In this document: positions 34,401 to 43,220 of the stretch, one piece after another | Layout of the letters: the number at the start of each line of letters is the position of its first letter | Numbering within the stretch: the stretch's first letter is position 1 | Assembly: GCF_002217755.1 (NCBI RefSeq) | Contig: NZ_BCFL01000032.1 | Coordinates: 62,001-126,000 of the forward strand | From: Streptomyces hyaluromycini | GTDB lineage: Bacteria; Actinomycetota; Actinomycetes; Streptomycetales; Streptomycetaceae | DNA length: 64,000 nucleotides | Direction of reading: 5' to 3' | Position numbers and translations under genes: made by a program | The notes under the pieces: generated by a model | Told to the model about the DNA's origin: nothing | The model's database searches: none | Seen by the model: only the letters and a program-made list of their open reading frames with translations

Positions 34401-34835
34401 GTTTCTGCCCGCTGTCGGGGCCAGCCACACGGGAATCTTGTCCGCAGTCGGCGGTCACCCGTCTCCGTCGCATTGCCGCCATATGCCGTTCAATGGCGCA
34501 CCGTTCGGCTGGCGGGTGCTCCTTTCGCCGCGAAGGCTGCGGCCCGTCGATGCTGGCGGTCGCTGACTTCGCCATTTGGCTGGAAAACGGTCGAATCATT
34601 TCCGTCGGTTTCTTAGGACGGTCCTGATGTTGCGGCTAGCCTTCCCCGCGGCGAGTCCGTACCGGATCGCCCCATCATGGGGCGGTGAGTAGGGGATTCG
34701 CCCACGACAGACAAGAAAGAGCACAGAAAGACTGGACATCTACGCCAGGGCCATGTCAACGTACAACGTCTCGCAAAATACCGCTTCAGACGGCGCTACT
34801 CCTCGGCTGCGATCAGGTTTCCGAAACTGCTCGGA
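34401..34835. other. no gene recognised
   Basis: This 435-bp stretch upstream of the TauD-like remnant shows no family-like frame on either strand. GC content drops slightly from about 34690 to 34860, which may mark the promoter region of the plus-strand gene that follows and an edge of the degraded integrative element. Confidence 0.35.
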
Positions 34836-35285
34836 ATGACGCGTCCGGTGAGTTGTCCCACTGGCATCGCTCCTACTTGGGAGGCGCGGCTGTCTGAATC
34901 CGCTGTCCGATCTGCCCGCTTCACTTCACCCGCGCTCTTTGCCCTTGGCGGACTGAGCGCTTGGGTCGGCCAAACGGCGGGCGACTACCTTGCGGTATCC
35001 ACGGGGCTCTGCGTCTGCGCGGCTGGCCTGTTCGGCAAGGATCTTTTGCAACGCGGCTATCGCAGCGACCGTATCGTCCTCGAGTACGTTGCGGCGCATC
35101 CTGGCGCCACAATGCGGCAAGTCGCACAGGCAATCAGGGCTTCCGAGGGCCTCGCTGCGCGAAATCTCAACCGTCTCACGGATTATGGCCTACTAGCGGT
35201 CGCCTCTGTTGGCGCATCCCGTGACCTGCGGTCCTACCAGCTTGCCCTCGCCGACCGCGATCCCAAGCAGACGTCGGGTTCGTGA
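34836..35285 (+). CDS. membrane-anchored winged-helix protein, 149 aa
   Basis: The first 25 residues are not hydrophobic. Residues about 29-66 contain two hydrophobic segments (SPALFALGGLSAWVGQ and YLAVSTGLCVCAAGLFG). Residues about 80-130 form a winged helix of the MarR/IclR kind (IVLEYVAAHPGATMRQVAQA, then LAARNLNRLTDYGLLAV). A DNA-binding domain behind a membrane hairpin is unusual; it may be a tethered regulator of the integrative element next to it. The start codon is uncertain because no strong ribosome-binding site precedes ATG 34836. No family name is assigned. Confidence 0.55.
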   Translation: MTRPVSCPTGIAPTWEARLSESAVRSARFTSPALFALGGLSAWVGQTAGDYLAVSTGLCVCAAGLFGKDLLQRGYRSDRIVLEYVAAHPGATMRQVAQAIRASEGLAARNLNRLTDYGLLAVASVGASRDLRSYQLALADRDPKQTSGS

Positions 35286-35524
35286 TGCGGCGCGCAACAT
35301 AGCCGACGATCGCCGGTTAGCCAAACCGGCGATCGTCGCGACCATTGAGGTGTTCGCAGCGGCTGTGCTTGGCGGTGGAGCCCTTCGGACACTACAGCCC
35401 TTCATGTCGGTGTCCTGCACCCGCAAGTGGCAGCGCCTGCCCATCAGTCGTGACGGAGTGAGTGCAAGTTGCGCGCGCTGCCGCTTGGGCGGCCGACAAA
35501 TCCGGAATTCCCGAGGAAACATCA

Positions 35525-35683
35525 ATGGCTCGTCCACCTGCGCTCAAGCTCGCCGAGGTTCTGGCGGAAATCCGGATGAGTCAATCGGCCTTCTACCGCC
35601 TACGCGCTCGCGGCCAGGCACCCCGAATGATCAAGCTACCCAATGGCGAACTGCGCTGCCGTCGCGCTGACTTGGATGCGTGA
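35525..35683 (+). CDS. excisionase-like small helix-turn-helix protein, 52 aa
   Basis: ATG 35525 follows GAGGAAACATCA. The protein is LKLAEVLAEIRMSQSAFYRL, then RARGQAPRMIKLPNGELRCR and RADLDA: a MerR/AlpA-type winged helix as found in excisionases of actinobacterial integrative elements (helix, S..T/S.Y.., wing with LPNG). It is encoded 29 bp before an integrase gene, the standard xis-int arrangement. It should bind the attachment site and direct excision. Because the integrase is destroyed, it has lost its partner. Confidence 0.72.
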   Translation: MARPPALKLAEVLAEIRMSQSAFYRLRARGQAPRMIKLPNGELRCRRADLDA

Positions 35684-35712
35684 TGGGAGGCGTGCGAAAG
35701 GGATACGCCTGA

Positions 35713-36384
35713 ATGGCGATGAGTTACAAGGTCCGGTTCTGGGACATTCGCGAGCGGCCCGATCGCCGCAAGGGATTTGAGGTTCGTTGGACGGTCAACG
35801 GGCGTGAAAAGTCCGAGTCCTTCCTCACCAGAGGGCTGGCGGAGAGCCGTCGCGCCAAGCTCATGACCGCCGCTCGCGACGGCGAACCCTTCGATGCCCG
35901 GACGGGTCTGCCGGCCTCCGAACTTCGGGCCCTGAAGCAGCGGACCACTTGGTACGTCCTGGCCCGGGAGTACATCGAGCAACGGTGGGACCGAACACCG
36001 GGGAACACGCGACGCACGCTGGCAGATGCCTTGGCGGCCATCACGCCAGCCTTCGTTGAACCAGGAGCCAGCTACCCGGCGCCCCGCGTGCTGCGGCGAG
36101 CGCTCTACTCCTGGGCCTTCAACAAGAACGCGGCGAGTTGGATGATTCCGATGTGCTGCGGCGCGGCCTCGACGCACTCTGTCGGAAGGTCGATGGAACG
36201 GCCACTGCCGCGAAGACCGTGAAGCGAAAGAAGGCTGCGGTCAACGAGGTGTTTGGCGTAGCCGTTGAACGCGGATACTTCGCGCGGAACCCGCTGATCG
36301 GTCTTCGGTGGACGACGCCGGAAGTCGCCGATGAAGTCGGTCCCGACTGCGTGCCGAACCCGGCTCAGGTTGCCCGACTGCTAG
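35713..36384 (+). pseudogene. tyrosine integrase, N-terminal part (frameshifted, then interrupted by a composite transposon)
   Basis: The N-terminal arm-binding domain is intact (MSYKVRFWDIRERPDRRKGF, then GREKSESFLTRGLAESRRAK). At about 36132 a deletion of roughly 30 residues shifts the frame: NKNA is followed in another frame by ELDDSDVLRRGLDALCRKVD and KTVKRKKAAVNEVFGVAVER, the expected core-binding domain. The frame then runs to QVARLL, where the composite transposon is inserted after CTAG. The continuation is at 39654. The gene belongs to the integrase type of actinomycete integrative elements and is non-functional. Confidence 0.8.
36381..36384. repeat. target-site duplication CTAG (left)
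   Basis: CTAG precedes the left end of the composite transposon and matches CTAG at 39654-39657. In the reconstructed integrase it occurs once (CTG CTA GCC GCA, for L-L-A-A). Confidence 0.85.
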
Positions 36385-38035
36385 CCTCGATTTTTCATGA
36401 CGGTCCGTCGGCGTGGTCGGCGGGCCGTTTCGGCTTGTTCGGGTAGTGGTGGGCAGGCCGAGGACCCGACTGTCGCATCGGGTTCCACGGTTCCGGAGGC
36501 TGTCGGCTGCTCGTCGGGATGGGTCGTTGTCGCTGGTCAGCCGGGATTCGGCAGGGCCTGCAGCCTGCTGAACGCGGTGGTGATCACGTCGGTCCAGGGC
36601 CAGTGGCGGGCCAGGCGGAGGATGCGGCGGCGGCCGGTGATGACCAGGCGGGCGGCGGCGGAGAACAGTCGCAGGCGTAGGCGTTTGGGTTCCCACCGGC
36701 GGGCCTGGCCGGCCAGGGCAAGCATCGGCATCCAGGCCAGGAGGTCCAGGGCGATCTGGACGATCTCCAGCCAGAGCTGGTTCTGGGCGGCGTGGTGCAG
36801 GGGCAGGTTGCGCAGGCCGGTGTCGCGGGCGGCGCGGATGCGGTCCTCAGCGCGGGCGCGTTGGCGGTGCCGCAGTTCCAGGGCCGCGATCGCGGTGTCG
36901 ACGGTGTTGGTGGCGAAGCAGGTCAGGCGCATGCCGTCGGCGTCGGTGAACCTCAACTGGGCTCCAGGGTGGGGTCGTTCCTTGCGTACGATCAGCCGCA
37001 TTCCGGTCGGCCATCCCTTGAGGACGTCGCCGGCCAGCTCGGCTACCCAGGCTCCGTCGCGGACCTGACCGTCGGGCTCGACCGCCGGGGTCCAGGCCGA
37101 AGCCGGGACCTGAAGCACAGCGTGGTGGACCGCGTCGGTGATCGTCATCCCGACCGAGTAGGACAGCCACCGGCCGCGCGCGGTCAGCCAGTTCAGGAAC
37201 TCGTGGGTGCCGCCGGCGGAGTCGGTGCGGATCAGGGTTTGTCGGCCGCGCCGGTAGTGCTTGGGGAGCTGGGCCAGGGCCAGGCGGGTGGTAGTGATGT
37301 GGTCGGCGGCGGTGTTGCTGCCCGCGTTGCCCGGTCGCAGCAGCCCGGCCACAGGTTCCCCGGACCCGGTGGCTCCGTGGTCGACGAACGCGACCAGCGG
37401 GTGGTGCCCGAAGGTCCGCTTCCATGTCGCCGCGGCGTCCTGCTTCTCGGAGTGCGCCAGCACCAGGACCCCGTCGATGTCCACGATGACCTGGCCACCG
37501 GTGTCGGGGGCGTCGGTGCCGGCCAGCTTCCACACCCGCTCGCGGACCTCGGCCCTGGCACGGCGGATCGCCGTCAGTGCGCGGGGCCCGGCGGCGGCCA
37601 GGGTCTCGACCCGCCTGGAGACAGTGGCGTCAGAGGCCACCGGCCCGAACACCTGCGGCTCGGCCCGCAGCACCGCGACATCCGACAGACAGTCCCCGCC
37701 CACCGCCACCGCCAGGGCGAGGTCCAGCAGCATCTTGCCCGGGTCGTGCACCGCACGCGGCTTGCGCCACGGCGCCAGCGCCGCCGATATCGCCGTGTCC
37801 AAGCCGGACTTACGGACGGTCTCCAGCAGCAGCACCCCGCCGGCCTGCGTGACCACCGCGCCACCGTTGCCCTGAACGCGGACAGGCGGATACGACCCGA
37901 TACGCTTCTCCATCTGGAGACTGCTTCTTTCCTTGCAGCGGACAGGACCCTAGACAAGTCCCATCGTTGCAGGTCAGAAGCACTCTCCGTTTATTAGATC
38001 AAGACCCGGACAGACCCGCTCGTGAAAGCGCGAGG
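36385..38035 (-). mobile_element. IS1380-family insertion sequence, full copy, 1,651 bp
   Basis: The ends are imperfect inverted repeats (CCTCGATTTTTCATGACGG on the left; CCTCGCGCTTTCACGAGCGG read inward from the right). Size and single transposase gene agree with the IS1380 family, which usually makes 4-bp target duplications. Its own right flank is CTAA, not CTAG, so it did not insert alone at this position. Confidence 0.82.
36537..37913 (-). CDS. IS1380-family transposase, 458 aa
   Basis: The sequence contains the family's DDE core: QVIVDIDGVLVLAHSEKQDA (first Asp), the conserved VAGLLRPGNAGSNTAADHIT, LIRTDSAGGTHEFLNWL (second Asp) and the C-terminal NQLWLEIVQIALDLLAWMPM with the Glu. The full length of about 460 residues agrees with the family. 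The start ATG 37913 lies 122 bp inside the right IS end. It is probably active, as no damage is visible, and can act in trans on the solo end at 39479-39653. Confidence 0.9.
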   Translation of the reverse strand: MEKRIGSYPPVRVQGNGGAVVTQAGGVLLLETVRKSGLDTAISAALAPWRKPRAVHDPGKMLLDLALAVAVGGDCLSDVAVLRAEPQVFGPVASDATVSRRVETLAAAGPRALTAIRRARAEVRERVWKLAGTDAPDTGGQVIVDIDGVLVLAHSEKQDAAATWKRTFGHHPLVAFVDHGATGSGEPVAGLLRPGNAGSNTAADHITTTRLALAQLPKHYRRGRQTLIRTDSAGGTHEFLNWLTARGRWLSYSVGMTITDAVHHAVLQVPASAWTPAVEPDGQVRDGAWVAELAGDVLKGWPTGMRLIVRKERPHPGAQLRFTDADGMRLTCFATNTVDTAIAALELRHRQRARAEDRIRAARDTGLRNLPLHHAAQNQLWLEIVQIALDLLAWMPMLALAGQARRWEPKRLRLRLFSAAARLVITGRRRILRLARHWPWTDVITTAFSRLQALPNPG

Positions 38036-38779
38036 CTAATACCGCTGCGCGTACCAGGTCGGTTGCTCGCCGAACATGCCCTTGAAGTCGCGGATGAAGT
38101 GGCCCTGGTCGGCGTAGCCGAGCTCCGCCGCCAGCGCGGCCCAGTCGATCGCCCCGCCTGCGGCCATGCGTGCGGTCACCTCGTGCAGGCGGTAGCGGCG
38201 GATCACCCACTTGGGCCCGATGCCGACGTACTCCGCGAAAAGCCGTTGCAGCCCCCGCACGCTCAGCCCGAGCTCGCCGGCGAGGCGTTCGACCCTGGTC
38301 ACGGCCTTGTCCTTGGCGATCAGCTCGACCGCGGCCACCGCCTGGCGCACCCGGGGGTCATCGTCCGGCAGGTGTTTCAGCAGGAACGCTTCCACGGTCG
38401 GCACGTCGAGCGTCGTGGGCAGGTCCGGGCCCAACACCTCGGTCGCCGGGACAACGCAGTCGGTGATCGTCGAGACGGCGGCATCGAGGAACAGGCGGAA
38501 GCAGCCCGGCCGGAACGCGACGCCGAAGACGTGGCCGCGGCCCTCGAGAACCTGGATCTGGTAGCCACTGCGCACGCCGTGGACGTCCGCGCGGCCGCCG
38601 CCGAAAGACAGCTGCACGTTCGGGTACGGCACGATCTTCTGCTGGTAGGGCTCGTCGTAGTCCCAGCGAACCTCCCAGTACCGCTCCACCCATGGCGCGA
38701 GCGTCGGCGACGGGCTGTGGAACGCGTGGCGCTGATACCTGGTCCACGCACTCCGCAGCTCACGAACGTCCCGCTCCAC
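38036..38779 (-). CDS. AraC-family transcriptional regulator, 247 aa
   Basis: GTG 38779 is taken as the start. The N-terminal 150 residues are a DUF6597-type sensor domain (PTLAPWVERYWEVRWDYDEP, then VPYPNVQLSFGGG). The C-terminal domain has two helix-turn-helix motifs (VERLAGELGLSVRGLQRLFA and DWAALAAELGYADQGHFIRD, then FKGMFGEQPTWY). It is divergent from the TIGR03086 gene (64-bp gap), which is the likely target. Its stop codon uses the first bases after the IS end, so the 3' end of the gene was set by the insertion. It is cargo of the composite transposon. Confidence 0.85.
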   Translation of the reverse strand: MERDVRELRSAWTRYQRHAFHSPSPTLAPWVERYWEVRWDYDEPYQQKIVPYPNVQLSFGGGRADVHGVRSGYQIQVLEGRGHVFGVAFRPGCFRLFLDAAVSTITDCVVPATEVLGPDLPTTLDVPTVEAFLLKHLPDDDPRVRQAVAAVELIAKDKAVTRVERLAGELGLSVRGLQRLFAEYVGIGPKWVIRRYRLHEVTARMAAGGAIDWAALAAELGYADQGHFIRDFKGMFGEQPTWYAQRY

Positions 38780-38843
38780 ACAGCAGAGTGTATGTCGCCT
38801 TTGTTCAATACCCCTCCGGTCCGGGCCGCCTAGGGTCGCTGCC

Positions 38844-39413
38844 ATGTCACATCTATCCAATGCTGCCGAGGCCATGGCCGCAGTCGCCCGCACCATCACC
38901 GACGACCAGCTCGCCAACAAGACTCCGTGCACGGAGTACGACGTGCGGGCACTGGTCAACCACCTCCTGTTCTGGGGCCCGTCGCTCGCTGGCGGCGGCC
39001 GCAAGGAGTCCGTTCCGCAGCCGGCGGCCGCCGAGTCCGATGTGGACCTGGCGGCCGGCGACTGGCGCGGCCGCCTGCTCGCCCTGCTGGACGACATCAC
39101 GTCGTCGTGGGCGCCGCCGAGCGCCTGGGAGGGCGAGACGAGCATGGGCACGCCGCAGACGCTGCCCGCGCCCGTCTTGGGCGACATGATCGTCGGCGAG
39201 CTGGCCATGCACGGCTGGGACCTGGCGGTCGCGACCGGGCAGCGACTGGAACTGCCCGCCGACCTGCTGGCGCATCTGCACGACACGGTGTTCGTCGGCG
39301 TGGAGCAGGGGCGGAAGATGGGCATGTACGGACCGGAGGTCGCGATGCCGGCCGACGCATCCACCTTGGACCGTATCCTCGGCCTGACCGGCCGTGATCC
39401 CGCCTGGGCGTAG
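38844..39413 (+). CDS. TIGR03086 / mycothiol-dependent DinB-like protein, 189 aa
   Basis: The sequence shows the typical start AEAMAAVARTITDDQLANKT, PCTEYDVRALVNHLLFWGPS and the metal-site stretch VGELAMHGWDLAVATGQRLE, with His residues at about 40 and 134 arranged as in the DinB/maleylpyruvate-isomerase N-terminal fold. Such proteins bind a divalent metal and probably use mycothiol in detoxification. It lies divergent to the AraC-type regulator inside the composite transposon, so the pair may be an inducible detoxification unit. Confidence 0.82.
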   Translation: MSHLSNAAEAMAAVARTITDDQLANKTPCTEYDVRALVNHLLFWGPSLAGGGRKESVPQPAAAESDVDLAAGDWRGRLLALLDDITSSWAPPSAWEGETSMGTPQTLPAPVLGDMIVGELAMHGWDLAVATGQRLELPADLLAHLHDTVFVGVEQGRKMGMYGPEVAMPADASTLDRILGLTGRDPAWA

Positions 39414-39478
39414 TCCCCGGCTGGCGATGTCGGTCCCACCTGGCGCGAACTGTCGAAGCGTGGTGCGGCAGCAGCCCT

Positions 39479-39653
39479 CCCCCGTCGCCCTGGACGCGGA
39501 CACGCAGATACGACCCGATACGGCTGTTCACCTGGAGAGTGCTTCTTTCCTTGCAGCGGACAGGACCCTCGACAAGTCCCATCGTTGCAGGTCGGCAGCA
39601 CTCTCCACTTATTTGATCAAGCCCTGGACCAGCCCACTCGTGAAAGCGCGAGG
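39479..39653 (-). repeat. solo IS1380 end, 175 bp, direct copy of 37862-38035
   Basis: The copy shares long identical runs with the promoter end of the full IS (for example CTTCTTTCCTTGCAGCGGAC and CGTGAAAGCGCGAGG) and the first codons of the transposase (RIGSYLRVRVQGDGG versus RIGSYPPVRVQGNGG). The rest of the transposase gene is missing. It is not identical to the full copy, so it comes from a diverged relative or has aged. It supplies the outer right end of the composite transposon. Confidence 0.85.
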
Positions 39654-39657
39654 CTAG
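39654..39657. repeat. target-site duplication CTAG (right)
   Basis: This is the second copy of the 4-bp duplication made when the composite transposon entered the integrase gene. See 36381-36384. Confidence 0.85.
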
Positions 39658-40180
39658 CCGCAGTCAGGGCCCTACCCGGCCGTGGCCCTCATCTGTACGC
39701 CTTCTTCGGCTGCACATAGGAAACTTCGGCGTTGCACGCGACGGGCGCCTGTTCTGCAACGCAGAGGGGAACTACATCGACGCCTCGGCGTACGGCATCA
39801 CCTGGGGGCGAGCGCGTGAGGCTGTTCTTACGCTTGACGAGCACGCCCTTGACCTGGCCAAGCGTCCCTACGACCTGCGCCACGCCGGCATCTCGTTCTG
39901 GTTGGCCTCCGGCGTCGACCCCGCAGAGTGTGCGCGCCGGGCTGGGCAGAGCATCCAGGTCCTCTTCCGCTACTACGCCAAGTTCCTGGCTGATGCGCGG
40001 AACCACGCCAACACCCTGATCGAAGACTCCATGCGGCGATGGGAGGAGGCGACGGACGATGACGATGCGGAGAGCGCCTTAGCGGGACCTTGGCCCGGAA
40101 ATGCCCCGGAACTGCTGGTCAGAGCCGGGATACGGGTGGGAGATATCGGGAGTGAGGGCGCGTTTCGACTCGCCTCTTAG
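39654..40180 (+). pseudogene. tyrosine integrase, C-terminal part with internal deletion
   Basis: The first codons AAVRALPGRGPHLYAFFGC continue the integrase cut at 36384. A stop follows, and about 85 family residues with the first catalytic Arg are missing. From about 39720 another frame supplies the rest: FGVARDGRLFCNAEGNYIDA, the box YDLRHAGISFWLASGV (His-x-x-Arg type), and the nucleophile Tyr in LFRYYAKFL. The end at 40180 is directly followed by a terminator. This confirms one integrase gene that suffered two deletions and one insertion. Confidence 0.78.
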
Positions 40181-40194
40181 ATGTGCGCCGAGAA

Positions 40195-40235
40195 GGGCGC
40201 CTGCCGGGCATCTGCCCTGGTCAGGCGCCCTTTTT
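40195..40235 (+). terminator. rho-independent terminator after the integrase remnant
   Basis: Stem arms GGGCGCCTG (40195-40203) and CAGGCGCCC (40222-40230) with an 18-nt loop are followed by TTTTT. It lies between convergent genes and may also block minus-strand read-through from the aldehyde dehydrogenase. Confidence 0.88.
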
Positions 40236-40241
40236 CTGCGC

Positions 40242-41765
40242 CTAGAAGAAGCCCAGCTTCTTCGGCGAGTACGACACCAGCAGGTTCTTCGTCTGCTGGT
40301 AGTGCTCCAGCATCATCTTGTGTGTCTCGCGGCCGATCCCGGACTGCTTGTAGCCGCCGAACGCCGCGTGCGCCGGGTACGCGTGGTAGCAGTTGGTCCA
40401 CACCCGGCCCGCCTGGATCGAACGGCCCGCGCGGTAGGCAGTGTTGATGTCGCGGGTCCAGACGCCCGCCCCGAGGCCGTACAGGGTGTCGTTGGCCATC
40501 TTGATCGCGTCGTCGAAGTCGTCGAAGGACGTCGCCGAGACGACCGGGCCGAAGATCTCCTCCTGGAAGATCCGCATCCGGTTGTCGCCCTCGAAGATGG
40601 TCGGCTGGACGTAGTAGCCGCCCTTCAACTCGCCGTCGTAGTCGATGCGTTCGCCGCCGGTGAGGATCTTCGCGCCCTCCTGCCGGCCGATGTCCAGGTA
40701 GGAGAGGATCTTCTCCAGCTGGTCGTTGGAGGCCTGCGCGCCGATCATCGTGTCGGTGTCCAGCGGGTGACCCGGCTTTATCAGGCGGGTGCGGGCGACC
40801 GCGGCCTCCATGAACTCGGCGTAATGGCCGCGCTGGACGAGGGCCCGGGACGGGCAGGTGCAGACCTCGCCCTGGTTGAGCGCGAACATGGTGAAGCCTT
40901 CGAGGGCCTTGTCGCGGAAGTCGTCGTCGTGCGCCCAGACGTCGTCGAAGAAGATGTTCGGGGACTTGCCGCCCAGTTCGAGGGTGACCGGTTTGATGTT
41001 CTCCGAGGCGTACTGCATGATCAGCCGCCCCGTGGTGGTCTCACCGGTGAAGGCGACCTTCGCCACCCGCGGGCTGGACGCGAGCGGCTTGCCCGCCTCC
41101 ACGCCGAACCCGTTGACGATGTTCACCACGCCCGGCGGCAGCAGATCGGCGATCAGGCTCATCCAGTAGTGGATGGAGGCGGGCGTCTGCTCGGCCGGCT
41201 TGATGACGACCGCGTTGCCGGCGGCGAGGGCCGGAGCGAGCTTCCAGGTCGCCATCAGGATGGGGAAGTTCCACGGGATGATCTGCGCGACGACACCGAG
41301 CGGCTCGTGGAAGTGGTACGCCACCGTGTCGTCGTCGACCTCGCCCAGCGAACCCTCCTGTGCGCGGATCGCCCCCGCGAAGTACCGGAAGTGGTCGATC
41401 GCCAGGGGTATGTCGGCGGCCAGCGTCTCCCGCACCGGCTTGCCGTTCTCCCAGCTCTCGGCGACCGCGAGCGGTTCGAGGTGGGCCTCCATCCGGTCGG
41501 CGATCTTGAGCAGGATGTCGGAGCGCTCCGTCACCGACGTACGGCCCCAGCCCGGCGCGGCCGCGTGCGCCGCGTCCAGCGCCCGCTCCACGTCCTCTGC
41601 GGTACCCCGCGCCACCTCGGTGAACGGCTGCCCGTTCACCGGCGACGGGTTCTCGAAGTACTGCCCCCGGACCGGCGGCACCCACTCGCCGCCGATGAAG
41701 TGGTCGTAGCGCGCCTGGTAGGAGACGATCGCGCCCTCGGTGCCGGGCGCCGCGAAACGGGTCAT
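40242..41765 (-). CDS. aldehyde dehydrogenase (acetaldehyde/ExaC-like), 507 aa
   Basis: This is a complete NAD-dependent aldehyde dehydrogenase. The general-base Glu is in TLELGGKSPNIFF, and the catalytic Cys in NQGEVCTCPSR (about residue 302). The Rossmann motif is VAFTGETTTGR, and the end YKQSGIGRETHKMMLEHYQQ is characteristic of the ExaC/AldB-like group that oxidises acetaldehyde and related short aldehydes. It probably serves ethanol or ethanolamine breakdown. The GAF-type activator gene lies 96 bp upstream on the same strand and is the likely regulator, as is common for such dehydrogenases. Confidence 0.92.
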   Translation of the reverse strand: MTRFAAPGTEGAIVSYQARYDHFIGGEWVPPVRGQYFENPSPVNGQPFTEVARGTAEDVERALDAAHAAAPGWGRTSVTERSDILLKIADRMEAHLEPLAVAESWENGKPVRETLAADIPLAIDHFRYFAGAIRAQEGSLGEVDDDTVAYHFHEPLGVVAQIIPWNFPILMATWKLAPALAAGNAVVIKPAEQTPASIHYWMSLIADLLPPGVVNIVNGFGVEAGKPLASSPRVAKVAFTGETTTGRLIMQYASENIKPVTLELGGKSPNIFFDDVWAHDDDFRDKALEGFTMFALNQGEVCTCPSRALVQRGHYAEFMEAAVARTRLIKPGHPLDTDTMIGAQASNDQLEKILSYLDIGRQEGAKILTGGERIDYDGELKGGYYVQPTIFEGDNRMRIFQEEIFGPVVSATSFDDFDDAIKMANDTLYGLGAGVWTRDINTAYRAGRSIQAGRVWTNCYHAYPAHAAFGGYKQSGIGRETHKMMLEHYQQTKNLLVSYSPKKLGFF

Positions 41766-41861
41766 GGTGGCCTGCCTCCTTGCAGATGCGCTGCCCGCCG
41801 TTGGGCAGCTCCCGGCGCGGAGGCTAGGGGAGCGGACGTTGCGAACACGTTGCCCCGCAGG

Positions 41862-43118
41862 TCAGCCGACGGGTACCGCGAGCTCCGCCTCCAGGGCCGC
41901 CAGCCGGGACCGTACGACCGCCATCGGCCGCACCGCCGCGAGCGCCCGCCACACCTCGACGTCGTCCTCGCCCCACGGCGCGTGCGCCCAGTCCGCGAGC
42001 AGGTCGGGATCCTGACACCCGATCAGCGCGGCCCGCAGCCCGTCCGCCAGCCGCCGCCTGAGCCGCACGACCGCGGGTGCCTGCGAGCCCGGCAGCAAGG
42101 GCCCGGTGTACGCCCCCGCGGCCGCCGCCACCGCGCCCGCCTCCAGCCGCCGCTCCACCACGGTCGCGTCCGACTCGACCGGCGCGGTCAGCCGGTACGG
42201 CCGGGACGCGAGCAACCCCGGGCCCAGCAGCCGGCGCAGCCGGACCAGCTCCGCCCGCAGCGTCACCGGCGTCACCGACTCGTCCTCGTAGAGCGCACAC
42301 AGCAGCTCGTCGCCGGTCAGCCCCTCCGGGTGCCGGGAGAGCAGCACCAGCAGCTCGCTGTGCCGGCGGCCGAGCCTGATCCGGCGCCCGTCCAGCCTGA
42401 GTTCGGCCTCGTCACGGCCGAGCGCCACCAGCGCGGGCGCCTCGTCGGCAGGCACCGGCGGATCGAGCAACGCCAGCTGCGACTCGGCGGCCCGCGCCAC
42501 CGCCTGGACGAAGCCCAGGCTGTGCGGATGCGCCAGCCGGTCGCCGCCGGTGATGTCGACGGCACCCAGCACCCGCCCGCTGCGCGGATCGTGCACCGGC
42601 GCCGCCGCGCAGGTCCACGGCTGCACCCGGCGGATGAAGTGCTCCGCCGCGAACACCTGCACCGGCCGGTCCACGGCCACCGCCGTCCCCGGCGCATTGG
42701 TCCCTACCGCGGTCTCCGACCAGCGGGCGCCCGGCACGAAGTTCATCCGGTCCGCCCGGCGCCGGGTCGCCGAATGCCCCTCGACCCACAGCAGCCTGCC
42801 GTCCGCGTCGCACACCGCCAGCAGATGCTCGCCGTCCGCCGCGAACGTGCCCATCAGCTCGCGGAACAGCGGCATCACCCGGGCCAGCGGATGCTCCGCC
42901 CGATACGCCCCGAGGTCACCGTCCGTCAGTTCCACGCGCGCCGCGCCGTCCGGTCCGACCCCGGCCCGTGCGGAACGCCGCCACGACTCGGCCACCACGG
43001 AACGCACCGGGCGCGGCACGGTGCCCGCCGTGGTGAACGTCTCGTGCGCCCGGCGCAGCACCCGGACGCGCTCGGCAGGGTCTGCCCCCGGCTCCAGGGC
43101 CACCCAGGGATCGGTCAA
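41862..43118 (-). CDS. GAF-domain transcriptional regulator, 418 aa
   Basis: Residues about 85-215 resemble the GAF domain of AcoR-type activators: LLAVCDADGRLLWVEGHSAT, NFVPGARWSETAVGTNAPGT and HDPRSGRVLGAVDITGGDRL. The sigma54 AAA+ domain of AcoR is absent. Instead there is a winged-helix region about residues 240-330 (RLGRRHSELLVLLSRHPEGL, then SVTPVTLRAELVRLRRLLG). It is therefore a sigma54-independent actinobacterial version, probably sensing an aldehyde or a related metabolite and controlling the dehydrogenase gene just downstream. Confidence 0.8.
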   Translation of the reverse strand: MTDPWVALEPGADPAERVRVLRRAHETFTTAGTVPRPVRSVVAESWRRSARAGVGPDGAARVELTDGDLGAYRAEHPLARVMPLFRELMGTFAADGEHLLAVCDADGRLLWVEGHSATRRRADRMNFVPGARWSETAVGTNAPGTAVAVDRPVQVFAAEHFIRRVQPWTCAAAPVHDPRSGRVLGAVDITGGDRLAHPHSLGFVQAVARAAESQLALLDPPVPADEAPALVALGRDEAELRLDGRRIRLGRRHSELLVLLSRHPEGLTGDELLCALYEDESVTPVTLRAELVRLRRLLGPGLLASRPYRLTAPVESDATVVERRLEAGAVAAAAGAYTGPLLPGSQAPAVVRLRRRLADGLRAALIGCQDPDLLADWAHAPWGEDDVEVWRALAAVRPMAVVRSRLAALEAELAVPVG

Positions 43119-43220
43119 CTCGGCCTCCCGACGGCGATGCGGCTGGGGACATCGTCACTCGCGGTGTCCGCGCCGACAACCGTTTCGACCGGCCTCACCG
43201 GGAGGACAGCCCCTACCTGC

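Larger units (their letters stand above)
36385..39653. mobile_element. composite transposon: IS1380 copy, araC-like and TIGR03086 genes, solo IS end (3,269 bp)
   Basis: The left end begins CCTCGATTTTTCATGACGG and the right end is the reverse complement of CCTCGCGCTTTCACGAG, the same inverted terminal sequence. A perfect 4-bp duplication CTAG flanks the unit. Removing 36385-39653 and one CTAG restores the integrase frame (VARLL + AAVRALPGRGPHLYAFFGC). Inside are a full IS1380-family copy, a regulator gene, a TIGR03086 gene and a second, 175-bp IS end in the same orientation. So the IS moved neighbouring genes by using the outer ends of a full and a solo copy. Confidence 0.82.
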
